DNA of 64,000 bases from Aestuariivirga litoralis. Lineage in GTDB: Bacteria; Pseudomonadota; Alphaproteobacteria; Rhizobiales; Aestuariivirgaceae. Position numbers and translations under genes: made by a program. The notes under the pieces are model-generated. The model saw only the letters and a list, made by a program, of their open reading frames with translations. It did no database searches and was not told the DNA's origin. Shown piece by piece: positions 47,320 to 57,379 of the stretch; position 1 is the first letter of the stretch; each line of letters opens with the position of its first letter. The stretch lies in NCBI RefSeq assembly GCF_003234965.1, contig NZ_QKVK01000007.1:1-64000 (forward strand), in the 5' to 3' direction.

Positions 47320-50300
47320 CTAGAGCTTGCCGATGGCGTTGACGAAGAAGCCCTGGTCATTGGCGGTGAGGTCGGCCAGATCATCGGAATAGCGGCCGAA
47401 GTTATAGCCGACACCCACGTCGAAATTGTCGTTGATCTGGCGATAGAGGGCGGCCACCGCACCCCAGTTGGCGGATTCGCTGGCGCTCTCCCACAGGCAG
47501 CGCCCCTCGACCAGCACGTCCCACTTCTTGACCACATGCAGATCGGCCCGAAGCACCGCGAGCTGGGCGTTGGAACTCTCCCAGTCGCCGTCGTTCCCGT
47601 CCTCGTCCTGCGGCTTCCATTGCCCGAAGCGCAGGCCATATTTGCCGCCGATGGAGATCATCTGCGTCAGGTCATAGGTGGCATCGACGCTGAGGATGTG
47701 GCTCTGCTGCGACGGCCCGCCGATCTCGCCGTCGATATTCACCTGGTCGGGCCCCGGCGCATCATAGACATAGACATATTTGGCCAGCGCATTGAGCCTG
47801 TCGTTCAGCACCGGGCGATAGGCATAGCCGAGCGAGGCCTCGACGAAATTGCCGCCGATGGATGAGTCGGTCGCGTCCGACACCACGGCATCGAGTGCTG
47901 CCAGCACGCGCCAGTTCTCGTTCAGCGCATTGGACAGGCGCGCCGCAAGGTAATAGGCCGTCTGGTCGCCGCCATCCGCGCCGTTGTTGTCATCGAAGCG
48001 CACCTCGCCCTTGACCGAGGCCGTCATCCTGTCATTCGGGTTGTAGACGGCAGTGGCGGAGACGGCGTTGCGGTTGACGTTGCTGTCGGCGAAGCCCAGA
48101 TCCGCCGTGTCGCCCCATACCCGGCCGGACTCGATGGCGCCGCCCAGATTCCATTCCGGCGTGGGCGTGTAGGTGACGCCATAGACCTGGGTGAGGCTCG
48201 GCTGGTCCGACCAGAAATTATACTTGTCTTCGGCATAGACCGAGAGCCGCTCGCTGAAGCCATGGCTGACGCCGGCGATGATGCCGCCGAGATCGTCCGT
48301 CTGGTTTCCCGACAGCAGGTCATTGGCAACGTAATTGCCCGGCGCCAGCGCATAGCCGATGTAATAGCGGTCGGATGCCACGGGCTGGTAGCTCAGCAAC
48401 GCCCTGCCCCCGATGCCGCCATCGCCATAGGAGATTTCGGCGGAGCCATCGATGGTGTCGGTGAACTGCCGCGTGCCGCCCACGCCGCCGCGGTTGTTGA
48501 GGTCGACATTGCCGGTGCGGGCCAGCGTTGCCTGGCCGAAGGCATAGACGGACGAGGTGTCGCTCAGGATGCGGGTGAGCTTCAACGCCGTGTCGGTGCG
48601 GGTGCCGTCGGTGTTGTCGTCGGGGTTGTCGACGTCTAGCTGCTGTATGCCGGCGGACAGGAGCAGCCCCTCGCGCAGCAGATAGGTGAGGTCCGCCCCA
48701 GCCTGGTTCTGGGTCACGTCGCCGCCGCTTTCCAGCCGGTCGCCGTAGAAGTTCAGCGTCAGCCGCTCGGTGAGTTCCAGGTCGCCCTTGAGGCCATATT
48801 CGTAGCGGTCCTGTGTCACCTGCTCGTCGAGGGTGGAGAAGCCCGCCTGCTTGTAGGCGAAGCTCGCCTCGAGATCGCCCTTGGCGCCGGGGACGATCTC
48901 GCCGGGGTCGAGCCGGCCCAGCACGCGATAGGCCATGGCCGGGTCGCCCGCGCTGCCCGCAATGCCCGGCTCGGTGATGGTGAGACCACCGTTGAGTGAT
49001 TCCGAGAAGCCGAAGCCGGGGCCGTCGGTTACCGCCACTTCGCCTTCGAGGAAGGTCTTCTCCGACTTGTAGAACTGGATGTCGGCGCCGCCCAGCTTCT
49101 GGTCTGCTGCGCCCGTCTTCTCCAGTGCGCCGGTGACGCCGAGGCGCACATGGTCGCCCACCCATTGCTGGGCACGGCCGCCATAGACATAGCCGTCGAC
49201 GTCGCCCGCCGTCGGCACATATTCATAGGCCGCGACCAGATATTGCTGGTTGCCGCCGATGGCCCCGTCGCGCACCAGGTTGCCATCATCCGCACTGGAG
49301 GAGAGCGGTTCATCGAGCAACACGACGCCCTGCAGATAGTCGATCGAATAGTCGCGGCCATAGACCAGCGTCTTGCGGCTGACCACGCGGCCCGTCACCG
49401 GGTTGCGCACCTCGACATAGAGCGTCTCGGAGCCGGTGGTCACGTCCTGGTGGGTCAGGAAATAGGCCGAACCGCCGGTGCCGCGGAACACGTCGCGCTG
49501 CGGCAGGGTTCCGGGCTGGGCGGCATAGGCATGGACTTCGCCCGAGCGCTCGCCCGAGGGCACCATCCTGTCGGTCTTCAGCACGACATTGCCGCCATAA
49601 AGCGCCCGGTCATTCCGCAGGAACTCGGTGCCGCGGATGTCGGTCTTGAAGTTGCCCCACACCACGCGGCTGTCGCCGCGTTCGAGGCGGACATAGAACT
49701 TGCCGCTGGTCGGCGCATCCTCGATGGCCACCGAGTCATCGCCATAGACCGGATAATAGTCCTCAGGGTCGATGCGCTTCAGGAAGCTCCTCGGGTCGCG
49801 GTCGTCGAGGCCCGTCAGCATGTTCTCGATGCTGCCGTCGCCGGTGTCGGCAGCGGCGGTGAGGAGCCACGAGCCCTTGATCTTGCCCTTCAGGTAGAAG
49901 GCGGCCCGGCCCTTGTCGTAGACGCCGTCATATTCGCCCGGCGCCACGTCCTCGATGTGCTTCGAGCCGGTCCTGGAACCGAGCGTCAGATCTGCGAGGC
50001 CGACATAGAACCACTCGTTCGAGGGGATGTTGATGCTGCGGTCGAAGGTGAGGCTGCCCGCCTTCCCCGCCTTCAGCGCCACGTCCACGTCATGCTCGCC
50101 GATGGGCAGGATGCGCTGCACCACGAAGGCGCCCTCGCCATCGACGGGGATCGTCTCGCCCAGCACCTGCACCGCTGCCCCCGGTGGCACGTTGCGCCCC
50201 GCCACGGTGACCGCACCGCCATCGACACGGATATTGCGGAACGCCGTGTTGTCGTCGCTGAAGCCCGGTGCCGTGGGCCCTGCCTCCTCCGGCGCCGTTT

Positions 50301-50829
50301 CGAGCGCGGAGCGGCGCACCAGCGTCAGCGGCCGCGTTTCATCGAAGCGGCCCTTGGCATCATAGACGCGCAGCACATAGGCGAAGTCGTCGAAGCCCTG
50401 GGTCGCCGCGACCTCCGGCATGGTCCAGCGCGCCAGGTTGCCCTTGCCAACCTTGACCACCGCAACGGGTGCTGCCGGTGCATGGCGGCCGGTGGCGAAG
50501 ATGCGAATCTCCTGCCGCGTGACATAGGCCGGGTAGTTGCTGGAGGCGAGGAACTCCACCACCTCGCCCACCGCGAAGGACCGGCGCGAAGAGGTGGTGG
50601 CGGCGTTGAGGAAGGGCTTGGCGTTGAGCCCGTCATACTTCACCTGGATGTCGGCGCCTTCCAGCGCCATGTCGGCCTTGCGGTTCGGGTCCGGCGTGCC
50701 GGGCGTGCCCGCCACGTGCTGGCCATCGACGCTGATCGAGAACAAAGCCTCGCCCGCCTCATCCGCCTGGGCGAGCGCCGTGCCGCACAGCAGCATGGCG
50801 GTGACAAGCGCGAGGCGGCCCGGCCTCAT
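47320..50829 (-). CDS. Large outer-membrane beta-barrel protein coupled to the DUF11 gene
   Basis: A 1169-residue exported protein. Signal peptide (MRPGRLALVTAMLLCGTALAQA), then two periplasmic beta domains (to about residue 280). The rest consists of alternating amphipathic beta strands with Asp/Gly-rich turns, ending FVNAIGKL as an outer-membrane barrel would. Landmarks are the YYPVYGDDS segment near residue 360, FLRNDRALYGGNVV and VYGRDYSIDYLQGVVLLDEPL. No TonB box or plug domain is apparent. Its start overlaps the DUF11 protein stop by four bases (ATGA), so the two are translationally coupled. It likely anchors or exports that partner; this is inferred. Confidence 0.75.
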   Translation of the reverse strand: MRPGRLALVTAMLLCGTALAQADEAGEALFSISVDGQHVAGTPGTPDPNRKADMALEGADIQVKYDGLNAKPFLNAATTSSRRSFAVGEVVEFLASSNYPAYVTRQEIRIFATGRHAPAAPVAVVKVGKGNLARWTMPEVAATQGFDDFAYVLRVYDAKGRFDETRPLTLVRRSALETAPEEAGPTAPGFSDDNTAFRNIRVDGGAVTVAGRNVPPGAAVQVLGETIPVDGEGAFVVQRILPIGEHDVDVALKAGKAGSLTFDRSINIPSNEWFYVGLADLTLGSRTGSKHIEDVAPGEYDGVYDKGRAAFYLKGKIKGSWLLTAAADTGDGSIENMLTGLDDRDPRSFLKRIDPEDYYPVYGDDSVAIEDAPTSGKFYVRLERGDSRVVWGNFKTDIRGTEFLRNDRALYGGNVVLKTDRMVPSGERSGEVHAYAAQPGTLPQRDVFRGTGGSAYFLTHQDVTTGSETLYVEVRNPVTGRVVSRKTLVYGRDYSIDYLQGVVLLDEPLSSSADDGNLVRDGAIGGNQQYLVAAYEYVPTAGDVDGYVYGGRAQQWVGDHVRLGVTGALEKTGAADQKLGGADIQFYKSEKTFLEGEVAVTDGPGFGFSESLNGGLTITEPGIAGSAGDPAMAYRVLGRLDPGEIVPGAKGDLEASFAYKQAGFSTLDEQVTQDRYEYGLKGDLELTERLTLNFYGDRLESGGDVTQNQAGADLTYLLREGLLLSAGIQQLDVDNPDDNTDGTRTDTALKLTRILSDTSSVYAFGQATLARTGNVDLNNRGGVGGTRQFTDTIDGSAEISYGDGGIGGRALLSYQPVASDRYYIGYALAPGNYVANDLLSGNQTDDLGGIIAGVSHGFSERLSVYAEDKYNFWSDQPSLTQVYGVTYTPTPEWNLGGAIESGRVWGDTADLGFADSNVNRNAVSATAVYNPNDRMTASVKGEVRFDDNNGADGGDQTAYYLAARLSNALNENWRVLAALDAVVSDATDSSIGGNFVEASLGYAYRPVLNDRLNALAKYVYVYDAPGPDQVNIDGEIGGPSQQSHILSVDATYDLTQMISIGGKYGLRFGQWKPQDEDGNDGDWESSNAQLAVLRADLHVVKKWDVLVEGRCLWESASESANWGAVAALYRQINDNFDVGVGYNFGRYSDDLADLTANDQGFFVNAIGKL

Positions 50830-53800
50830 GGCACACCCCCGTCCAGCATGCGGGTGTCGATGGCAAGGTCGTAGCGATGCGAAGCGGACTGCCAGCGCCG
50901 CGAGATCTCATCCTTCACGGCGCGCAGCCGCGCCTTGCCCAGGGCGCCGTCGCTGCCGCGATAGGTGATCTCGAGAACGGAGGTCTCCGCCTCGAGCGCG
51001 GCGACCAGCTTGTCGAGTCCGCCCTCCCACTTGGGGAGCAGCTCCGTGGAGCCCGGCGCGAAGACCTTCCCGTTGAGCTCCAGCTTCACCAGCCGCGAGA
51101 TCGAGGCGCCGAAATTGAGCTTCACCACCTTGCCGCGGGTGAGGCGCACGCGGCGCGGGTTCTCGGTGGTCACGTGATAGCCCGTGGGCAGCGTGCGCGT
51201 GTCGAGCTTCAGGATGAAGTTGGAGCCGATGGCGGCATCCGGGATGTCGGCGCAGGGAATGTTGAAGCGGCCATTGGAATCGGTGGTCACCAGCAGGCCG
51301 TTGACGGTGGCCACCCGCACCGCCGGAAGACCCGGCTCGCCCTCGTCCTGGTAGCCGTTGCGGTTCTGGTCATCAAACACCTTGCCGATGATGTCGCCGC
51401 AGTCGAACACCGCCTCGGCGAGAATGGTCACGCGGGCCTTGGCGGTTGCCACCACCTCGCCCGTATCGGGGTCCACCAGCTGGGCCTGGTTGACCGCCAC
51501 GCCGGGATTGACCGAGGCCGACACCACCAGCGTCAGTTCCAGCTTGATGTCGCCCCCGGCATCGGGCACCAGCCCGTCGAAGGTCAGGCGGCGGCCGTCG
51601 ATGGCGGGTGCGACCTTCTTGCCATTGGCCACCGCGCTGCCCTCGATGAAGGCGAAGCCGGGCGGCATCACGTCGACGATGCGCGCCGGGTTGAAGGGCA
51701 CGTCCTGCGCCACGATGACGTAGGGCACCTTCTCGCCGCGCTTGGCGGTGCTGATCAGCGCCCGCTTGGTCAAGGTGTTGCCGTCGATCACGGCGACCAC
51801 CGGCGTGGTGACGGTGTCGGTGACTGGCCCGGTCACCGGATTGGTTTCGGTGCTGTCGGCCGTGGCGGTGTTCACCACCTTGCCTGCCTGCACGTCCTCG
51901 ATGGTCACCGTGTAGCTGCCGGTCAGCACGCAGGTCTGGTCCGGCTGCAGCACCGCGCAGGTGGTGCTGTCCGGGGTGATCATGTCGTCGCTCACCACCA
52001 CGTCGCTGAGTGGCACGCTGCCGCTGTTGGTGGCGGTGATGCGGAAGGTCAGGCTGTCGCCGAGCGTGATGCTGCCGCTCTTGTCGGCATCGGTGTAGCC
52101 GGTCATCACCTTGGTGATGGTCAGTTGCGGCAGATTGGGCGACAGCGGCACCAGATTGGACTCGCCGTTGACCGCCGTGCCCGACTGTTCGCCGAGGCCG
52201 CTGACGCTGGCCTGGTTGAAATAGCGCCCGCCATTGGCAAGCGGCGGCAGCGGCACCGTGGGCATCACGCGGATGGCGAAGTCCACCGTGCAGCTGGCGC
52301 CGACGGCGAGGCTGGCCCCCTGTGCCGCCACTGCGTCCGTGCTGCCGTTGAAGCCGGTGTTCAGCCCGCCGCAGCTGCCGCTTGGCGCCGCGATGACGGT
52401 GTAGGTGCCGGGCGCCGTGGCCGTGGCGGCGAAGCTGCCGAACAGCGGCGCGGCACCGGCCAGCTGATCGCTGACCGTGATGGTCTGCAGGGGCTCGAGG
52501 CTGGGGTTGCTGACAGTGAGCCGGAAGCTTGCATCGAAGCTGCCATCGGCATTGGGCGTGGGGCCGGAGAGCAGCGCCTTGGTGATGGCGATGCCGGAAT
52601 TGGGCACCAGGGTGAAATCATATCCGGTCGCCGCCTGGGTCACGAGCGTAATGCCGCCGATCACCGTGGCGCTGAGGGCGCTGCCCCCGGCGGTGCCGGG
52701 CTTCGCCATGCCGTTGGCAAGGGCCGCATCGCCCACCGGCCCGCGGGTGAGCGTATAGCTGCCGGGCGGCACGGCAGCGAAGACATAGCGCCCGTCGGAC
52801 CCCGTGGTGACGGTGAGGCTGACCGGCACGCCGCCCGGCCCGGCCCCGCTGACCTGCATCGGAACCCCGCTGATGCCGGTGTCGCCCGGATCCTGGACGC
52901 CATTGTTGTTGAAGTCGCGGAACACCAGGCCCGCCAGCGAGGCGGCCTCCACCGTCACCTGTCCGGAATTCGAATTGTTGGCGAGGTTCTCCTCGAGCGA
53001 GGTGGTGGCGACGCTGGCGGTGTTGGTGAAGGTCTGCGGGCTCGATGCGGACTCGACCACCTGCACCGGCGCGGTGACGGTGACTTCGGCGCCTGAACTC
53101 ATAGTGCCGAACTCGCAGGTGAAGGACGAGCCGCCCGCGCTGCCGCTGCACACATTGGCGGTGGTGGTGCCCGCCACCACCACGGCAGACGGCGAGCCGG
53201 TGAGCTTCATGCCCGGCGGCAGCGCGTCGGACAGCACGGTGGCATCGGCCTCGTTGAGGCCGGGGCCGATGTTGTTGCGCACGATGATCGCGAAGCTGAA
53301 GGGCTGGAGCAGCGTCACGCTGGGCTGCGAGGGAACCTTGCTCACCACCTCCACGTCGGCGCGGCTGCGCACCGTGGTGAGTTCAACATCGGTGTTGTTG
53401 TCAGGGTTTGTGTCATGGCTCGCGGTTTCGAGCGACGTGACGGTGGCGCTGTTCTCCGCCACGCCGCGCGCCTGGCCTGACATGGTGAGCCTGATGGTGG
53501 CGGTGTCGCCGGACAGCATCAGCCGCTTGGTGCAGGTGACGGTGCCCCCCACCGTGCCGGGCGCAGGTCCGCCGCAGGTGACGCCGGCGGGTGCACTCAC
53601 CGACTGGAAGGCGAGGAAGGCGCTGGGCAGCGTGTCGGTGACCTCCACCTCCTCCGCCGCGGACGGCCCGTTGTTGGTGATGGTGAGGCCGTAGACCATG
53701 GTGGAGCCGATCCCCACCGGGTCGGGCCCATAGTCCGGCAGCGGCGTGTCGACCTTGTTGATCTGCAGGTCGAGGACCGGCGGCAGAATGCCGGCGGAAA

Positions 53801-56366
53801 CGGAGGCGGAATTGTTTCCGCCATTGTCCCCCGGCGTCGTGGGCGAGGTGACCGTTGCCGTATTGGTGACGGTCGAGCCCGACAGCGCGCTCTGCGCCGC
53901 CACGGTCACCGTCACCGTCTGCTGCGCGCCATTGGCGATGGTGCCGAGATTGCACTCGATCAGGCCGTGGGTGGTGTCACTTCCCACCGGCGTGGCATCG
54001 GCGACGATGATCCGGCCTGCCGTGGGCAGGCTGGGGCAAGTGCCGGATGACGGGGTGGCGCCGAGGAAGATCAGCCCCGGCGGCAAGGTGTCGGTGACGG
54101 TGACGTTCTGCGCGGCGCTGCGGCCATCGGCCGTGGTGGTGGCGGCGAGGACATAGGTGAAGGCCTGCCCGGCCCGCGGGTTCGCCGGATTGACCGTCTT
54201 GCCGATGGTGACATCGGCCAGCGCCGTGACGTCGAAGGTGTCGGTGCCGGTATTGTTGCCGGTGTCCGGATCGAAGGTGACGCTCGATATGGCGCGCGCG
54301 CTGTTGCTGCGCTGGCCGGCATTGCCGCCGGGGCGCACCACCACATTGACTTGCGGGCAGTTCACGCCCTCGGTGCAGACGGGCAGCGTGGCGATGGTGC
54401 AGGTGAGCCGCACGGCCGTGCCCGTGGCGCCGCCCAGCGCCGCGGTCGCGCAGTTCATGCCCGAGGCGGAATTGGGCGCCCACACCACCTGCACGAGGCC
54501 TTTGTCCGAACCGCTGCGATTGTTGATCAGGCCCGTCAGGTCGTCGGTGAGGGTGATGCTAGATGAGGTGCCGCTTCCATCATTGACGATGTCGATCAGG
54601 AACTGCTCGGTGTCGCCCGACGCGATCGTCTTGTTGAGCGCCTGCTTGTTGACCCTGATGTCTGCCTGGTTGCCGCTGCCCGTCGAGTTCACGCCATAGG
54701 TGATGGTGTTGTTCTTGAGGTTGGGGTCGGGGAAGCTGGGGTTGACCGTCGTCACCGTCATGGAATTGGTGAAGCTGGTGGCGCCCGAGACGGTGGAGAC
54801 GGTGCGCAGCACCACCGCCGGCGTGGTGGCGCCCACCGGCAGCGGCGTGACGTAGTCACGCGTGCAGGTGATCGGAGCGGGTCCGGTGACCGGCACGGCG
54901 GGCGAACAGCTCCAGCCGTTGAGCGCGGAATAGGAGTCCACCCGCAACCCGGCGGGCAGATTGTCGGTCATCACGATGGTGCCGCTGAAGGGCCGGTTGC
55001 CGAGGTTCGAGGTGCTGATCGAAAAGTTGAAGGGCGTGCCCTCGAGCACGGTGGGCGGATTGGCGGGGCCGGACTTGTTGGCGCGGAGGTCGGAGGTCTC
55101 CTCGTTGATCGCGGCGCCGCCATCGCTGGCTTCGTTGTTGCCGGGGTTCGGGTCGAGCGGGCTCGCCGCGTCGATCCGTGCCGTGTTGGTGGCGCTGCCG
55201 GCGCTGACCACCGTCGTTTCGATGGTGATCACCCCGAGCGGCACGTTGTGGCCCGGTGCCCCGCCGCTGGCCAGCGTGCAGGTGACGGTCTGCGAGGCGA
55301 TGCCGCAGGTCCAGCCGCTGCCTGCCGCCGGGATGACCTCGTTGATCTGATAATTGCCCGGAATGTCGTCGACGATGGTGAGGTCCAGCGGCGTCTCGCC
55401 GGTGAAGCTCGGCGTCAGCGTGAAGGTCACGTCATTGCCGACGAGCAGCGTTCCCGCCGGCGCGCGGCTCTTGGTGATCTTCACGTCCGAGCCCACGGTG
55501 ACGTCGGTCGTCACCGTGTCGCGGTTGTTGCCGGTGGTCCGGTCCGGCGGGTTGCTGCTGGTGATTTCGCCTGTCACCGTGATGGCGGAGGTGGAGGCAA
55601 CCGCGATATCCCCCTTCAGCTGCAGGCTGGCGCTTGCCCCCACGGCGATGGGCCCGGGAATGGTGCAGAGGTAATTGCTGCCCGACAGCACGCAGCCCGC
55701 TGGCCACACGAGGCCCCCGAGCCCGGCGGGAACAGGCACCGAGACCACCACGCTGGAGGCGGGCATCGGCCCGAGGTTGCTGACGGTGAAGTCGTAGGTG
55801 ACGGCGCTGCCCGCCGCCGAACTCGCGGGGCCGGCGATGTCCAGCGTCAGGTCGGTGCCGTCGATGACGGTGGTGGGCTGCTCGGCGATGTTGTTGGCGG
55901 TCTCGCTGTCGATACCGAGGGCCGGCACCTTGGCAACGACGGCAAAGGTGCCCTGGATGCTGGTCTTGACCAGCGCCTTGAGGGTGACGACGTCCCCCCC
56001 GGCAAGCGGCGGCAGGGTGCAGCTGACCGTGGCGAGGCCCACCGCCGGCTGCGGCGTGCAGCCGGTGATGGGGCTGCCCGCCTCAGTGCCGGTGAAGGTG
56101 AAGCTGCCCGGAATGGTCAGGTCGAGCGTGTTCTCAGGAGAGGTATTGGACGCGAGGTCGTCGTTCTCGACGGTGATGGTGTAGGTGATGGTGCCGCCGA
56201 GGGGGATCGGGTCCTCGTTGTCGATGATGTTGACCACCCAGTTGGTGGCCTGCGCCTCGGCGGCCAGCACCACCTGCGCCAGCAGCAACAGCAGCAGCAG
56301 CGCAAGGCGGCGCAACACTGGCCACGCGCTGCGTGCCGCTTCCCTCCTGCCGCCGAACCCCAGCAT
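50826..56366 (-). CDS. Giant multi-DUF11 secreted protein with OmpA-like end
   Basis: A 1846-residue protein with a Sec signal (RRLALLLLLLLAQVVLAAEAQA). I count about eleven DUF11-like Ig/adhesin modules, many starting with a DV/DL-x-I-x-K strand (SDVKITKSRAPAG, SDLRANKSG, ADIRVNKQ, ADVTIGKTV, LDLQINKVD). Two SdrD-B-like modules (GLVFRDFNNNGVQDPGDTG and IIGKVFDDQNRNGYQDEGE) lie near residues 1140 and 1675. The last 90 residues resemble a weak OmpA C-terminal domain (VFAPGSTELLPKWEGGLDKL). Cys pairs recur within modules. Start ATG 56366 follows AGGAGG at about four bases; a longer TTG start at 56420 is less likely. It is probably a surface adhesin or scaffold. Confidence 0.85.
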   Translation of the reverse strand: MLGFGGRREAARSAWPVLRRLALLLLLLLAQVVLAAEAQATNWVVNIIDNEDPIPLGGTITYTITVENDDLASNTSPENTLDLTIPGSFTFTGTEAGSPITGCTPQPAVGLATVSCTLPPLAGGDVVTLKALVKTSIQGTFAVVAKVPALGIDSETANNIAEQPTTVIDGTDLTLDIAGPASSAAGSAVTYDFTVSNLGPMPASSVVVSVPVPAGLGGLVWPAGCVLSGSNYLCTIPGPIAVGASASLQLKGDIAVASTSAITVTGEITSSNPPDRTTGNNRDTVTTDVTVGSDVKITKSRAPAGTLLVGNDVTFTLTPSFTGETPLDLTIVDDIPGNYQINEVIPAAGSGWTCGIASQTVTCTLASGGAPGHNVPLGVITIETTVVSAGSATNTARIDAASPLDPNPGNNEASDGGAAINEETSDLRANKSGPANPPTVLEGTPFNFSISTSNLGNRPFSGTIVMTDNLPAGLRVDSYSALNGWSCSPAVPVTGPAPITCTRDYVTPLPVGATTPAVVLRTVSTVSGATSFTNSMTVTTVNPSFPDPNLKNNTITYGVNSTGSGNQADIRVNKQALNKTIASGDTEQFLIDIVNDGSGTSSSITLTDDLTGLINNRSGSDKGLVQVVWAPNSASGMNCATAALGGATGTAVRLTCTIATLPVCTEGVNCPQVNVVVRPGGNAGQRSNSARAISSVTFDPDTGNNTGTDTFDVTALADVTIGKTVNPANPRAGQAFTYVLAATTTADGRSAAQNVTVTDTLPPGLIFLGATPSSGTCPSLPTAGRIIVADATPVGSDTTHGLIECNLGTIANGAQQTVTVTVAAQSALSGSTVTNTATVTSPTTPGDNGGNNSASVSAGILPPVLDLQINKVDTPLPDYGPDPVGIGSTMVYGLTITNNGPSAAEEVEVTDTLPSAFLAFQSVSAPAGVTCGGPAPGTVGGTVTCTKRLMLSGDTATIRLTMSGQARGVAENSATVTSLETASHDTNPDNNTDVELTTVRSRADVEVVSKVPSQPSVTLLQPFSFAIIVRNNIGPGLNEADATVLSDALPPGMKLTGSPSAVVVAGTTTANVCSGSAGGSSFTCEFGTMSSGAEVTVTAPVQVVESASSPQTFTNTASVATTSLEENLANNSNSGQVTVEAASLAGLVFRDFNNNGVQDPGDTGISGVPMQVSGAGPGGVPVSLTVTTGSDGRYVFAAVPPGSYTLTRGPVGDAALANGMAKPGTAGGSALSATVIGGITLVTQAATGYDFTLVPNSGIAITKALLSGPTPNADGSFDASFRLTVSNPSLEPLQTITVSDQLAGAAPLFGSFAATATAPGTYTVIAAPSGSCGGLNTGFNGSTDAVAAQGASLAVGASCTVDFAIRVMPTVPLPPLANGGRYFNQASVSGLGEQSGTAVNGESNLVPLSPNLPQLTITKVMTGYTDADKSGSITLGDSLTFRITATNSGSVPLSDVVVSDDMITPDSTTCAVLQPDQTCVLTGSYTVTIEDVQAGKVVNTATADSTETNPVTGPVTDTVTTPVVAVIDGNTLTKRALISTAKRGEKVPYVIVAQDVPFNPARIVDVMPPGFAFIEGSAVANGKKVAPAIDGRRLTFDGLVPDAGGDIKLELTLVVSASVNPGVAVNQAQLVDPDTGEVVATAKARVTILAEAVFDCGDIIGKVFDDQNRNGYQDEGEPGLPAVRVATVNGLLVTTDSNGRFNIPCADIPDAAIGSNFILKLDTRTLPTGYHVTTENPRRVRLTRGKVVKLNFGASISRLVKLELNGKVFAPGSTELLPKWEGGLDKLVAALEAETSVLEITYRGSDGALGKARLRAVKDEISRRWQSASHRYDLAIDTRMLDGGVP

Positions 56367-56660
56367 GCCCCTCCTGCAAACGCGCGCGGCCGGAGGACAA
56401 GCCATCCCGTTGCCGGGCAACGCGTGTTGCCGGCCTGCTCCTCAGCCTGATGTGCCGTGACCTGGGCCGCCTGCCCCTGGCAGTGCGACTTCAGCCCCCC
56501 TGTCGCGGGAGCCAGACTCAGGCCCTTCTCGCGACACCTGACGGTGGCGTTTTTGGGCGAATGAGTCAACGAAAGATTGTGCCTTGGGGCAAACGGAGGA
56601 TTGGCCTCGGGCCGCGTGAGGGCTATAGGGTTACGGCACCGTCTGAAGAGGTTTTCCGAG

Positions 56661-56903
56661 ATGAAGTCCGCACTGCTTGCGATCGGCCTCATGGCCGCCT
56701 TCACCGCTCCCGCACTCGCCGGGGCCTGCGACGCCGATCTCGCGCAGCTCAAGTCTCATCTGGCATCGGACGACATTCAGCCGGACGTGAAGGTGCAGAT
56801 CCAGGACATGGTGGCCCAGGCGGAGAAATTCTGCGCGGCGGGCGACGAGCAGCAGGCGGCCGAGGTCATCGCCGACGCCTCATCGATGCTCACGGCGCAG
56901 TAG
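56661..56903 (+). CDS. Small periplasmic protein
   Basis: An 80-residue protein: signal peptide (MKSALLAIGLMAAFTAPALA), then a helical domain of about 60 residues with two Cys (GACDADLAQLK; AEKFCAAGDEQ) likely to form a disulfide. Similar small helical proteins occur in alphaproteobacteria, but I know of no function. It is divergent from the DUF11 operon with a 294-base gap and convergent with a membrane-protein gene four bases away. Confidence 0.7.
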   Translation: MKSALLAIGLMAAFTAPALAGACDADLAQLKSHLASDDIQPDVKVQIQDMVAQAEKFCAAGDEQQAAEVIADASSMLTAQ

Positions 56904-56907
56904 CGCC

Positions 56908-57330
56908 TCAGGGTTCGAAGGCCAGTACCGCCAAAATGATGGCGGCGAGTGCCGACATCCAGACGCCGGAGACCAGCAGTTCCATGCGCGGGTAGAGTGA
57001 CTGGTCGCCGGTGCGCATCATCTTGCCGGCCGTCACCCGGGCCAGGCCGTGGCACAGGGTGAGCAGCACCACGAAGCCGATCTTGACGATGAACCAGCTG
57101 TTCGGCGCGTCCTGCGGCGGCAGGCTGAAGAACAGGCCGATGCCGGTGATCCAGATCGCCAGGATCACCACATCGGCGATCTTCGCCAGGATGCGGCGCA
57201 GGAAGGTCAGGGCCTCGCGCCGGTCGCCCTTTTCGCCCGCCGCGACGCGGATGTTGATGTAGTTCGCAATGCTCATGCCCGTTCCCGTGGCGATGGCGAT
57301 CAGATGGGCGATGAGCAGTATCGTCTTCAT
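56908..57330 (-). CDS. CopD/DUF2269-like integral membrane protein
   Basis: A 140-residue protein with four membrane spans (about residues 4-25, 48-70, 78-98, 118-138) and conserved features of the CopD-like superfamily: His in LIAHLIAIATGTG, and Trp/His in FIVKIGFVVLLTLCHGLAR. Such proteins bind haem or copper in some relatives. The role here is unknown. It is convergent with the small periplasmic protein and follows the phzF gene on the same strand. Confidence 0.7.
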   Translation of the reverse strand: MKTILLIAHLIAIATGTGMSIANYINIRVAAGEKGDRREALTFLRRILAKIADVVILAIWITGIGLFFSLPPQDAPNSWFIVKIGFVVLLTLCHGLARVTAGKMMRTGDQSLYPRMELLVSGVWMSALAAIILAVLAFEP

Positions 57331-57379
57331 GCTGGTGCGGCCCTCCCCTTGGCCGGCGTCGCGCTGCGCTTGTTCCCCG

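Noticed and set aside
50877-53096. Plus-strand open frame of 739 codons opposite the DUF11 gene
   Set aside because: Antisense shadow; repeated look comes from the repeats of the real gene.
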